This document shows positions 14,188 through 14,209 of a stretch of 14,209 nt of DNA, in pieces. This DNA comes from Lachnoclostridium sp. UBA3320 (GTDB taxonomy: Bacteria > Bacillota > Clostridia > Lachnospirales > Lachnospiraceae). The notes beneath the pieces are model-generated. The model made no database searches, was not told where the DNA came from, and worked only from the letters and a program-made list of their open reading frames with translations. The stretch lies in assembly GCA_002361175.1 (NCBI GenBank), contig DESG01000114.1, forward strand, positions 29,539-43,747. The letters run 5' to 3'. Made by a program: the position numbers and the translations under genes. Numbering within the stretch: position 1 is the first letter of the stretch; each line of letters begins with the position of its first letter.

Positions 14188-14209
14188 TGAACTACCACGA
14201 AGCTAAAGA
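14188..14209 (+). repeat. Third copy (partial) of the dispersed repeat, cut by the window end
   Basis: The last 22 bases (starting TGAACTACCACGAAG) are the exact reverse complement of 13630-13651. If the match continues past the edge, the remaining 43 bases of the 65-base unit, including the AAAGGA and ATG, should follow on the + strand. Confidence 0.85.

Noticed and set aside
13587..14209. CRISPR array
   Set aside because: The repeats are few, in opposite directions and hundreds of bases apart, with no regular spacers and no cas genes.

Overview
The window is AT-rich, with AGGAGG-type ribosome binding sites and short intergenic gaps. Together with the gene types (cytoplasmic glycosidases, an OmpR-type two-component pair, a radical SAM/SPASM enzyme) this points to a gut-type Clostridia bacterium, most likely Lachnospiraceae. 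That assignment is inferred from composition and gene content, not from a marker gene.

Left edge (1-455). A broken, frameshifted remnant of a AAA-ATPase/PD-(D/E)XK (DUF1703-type) gene ends at 283. A probable terminator and an extended -10 promoter follow.

Sugar operon (456-8503). Five tightly spaced + strand genes encode a GH3 glycosidase, a GH2 beta-galactosidase-type enzyme, a DUF5060/DUF4038 apiosidase-like glycosidase, an AEC-family membrane carrier and an SGNH/GDSL hydrolase. None of the enzymes has a signal peptide, so they probably finish the breakdown of an imported, acylated plant oligosaccharide inside the cell. A bidirectional hairpin terminator at 8535-8573 closes this operon and the converging one.

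Two-component module (8590-11382). A histidine kinase and an OmpR-type response regulator on the - strand overlap by 11 bases. They diverge from a small secreted DUF2680-like protein with a Gly/Tyr/Cys-rich tail, which is a likely output or sensing partner of the pair.

Accessory region (11540-14209). A well-formed promoter with repeated operator-like boxes drives a 126-residue acidic protein with an N-terminal DFVTNSSSSSF motif. A 436-base non-coding stretch rich in hairpins follows, then a radical SAM/SPASM protein whose N-terminal cysteines have an unusual spacing (C-x7-C-x6-C). The radical SAM gene is bracketed by a 50-base inverted repeat (49/50 identical) that includes its own ribosome binding site and start codon. 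A second structured non-coding stretch and the start of a third repeat copy fill the right end. Several hairpins share one architecture: five base pairs, a C/A mismatch, three base pairs and a TAAA loop. This resembles the ends and omega-RNAs of the IS200/IS605, IscB (HEARO) and TnpB world, but no transposase or nuclease gene is present in the window. This region is the most unusual part of the window.
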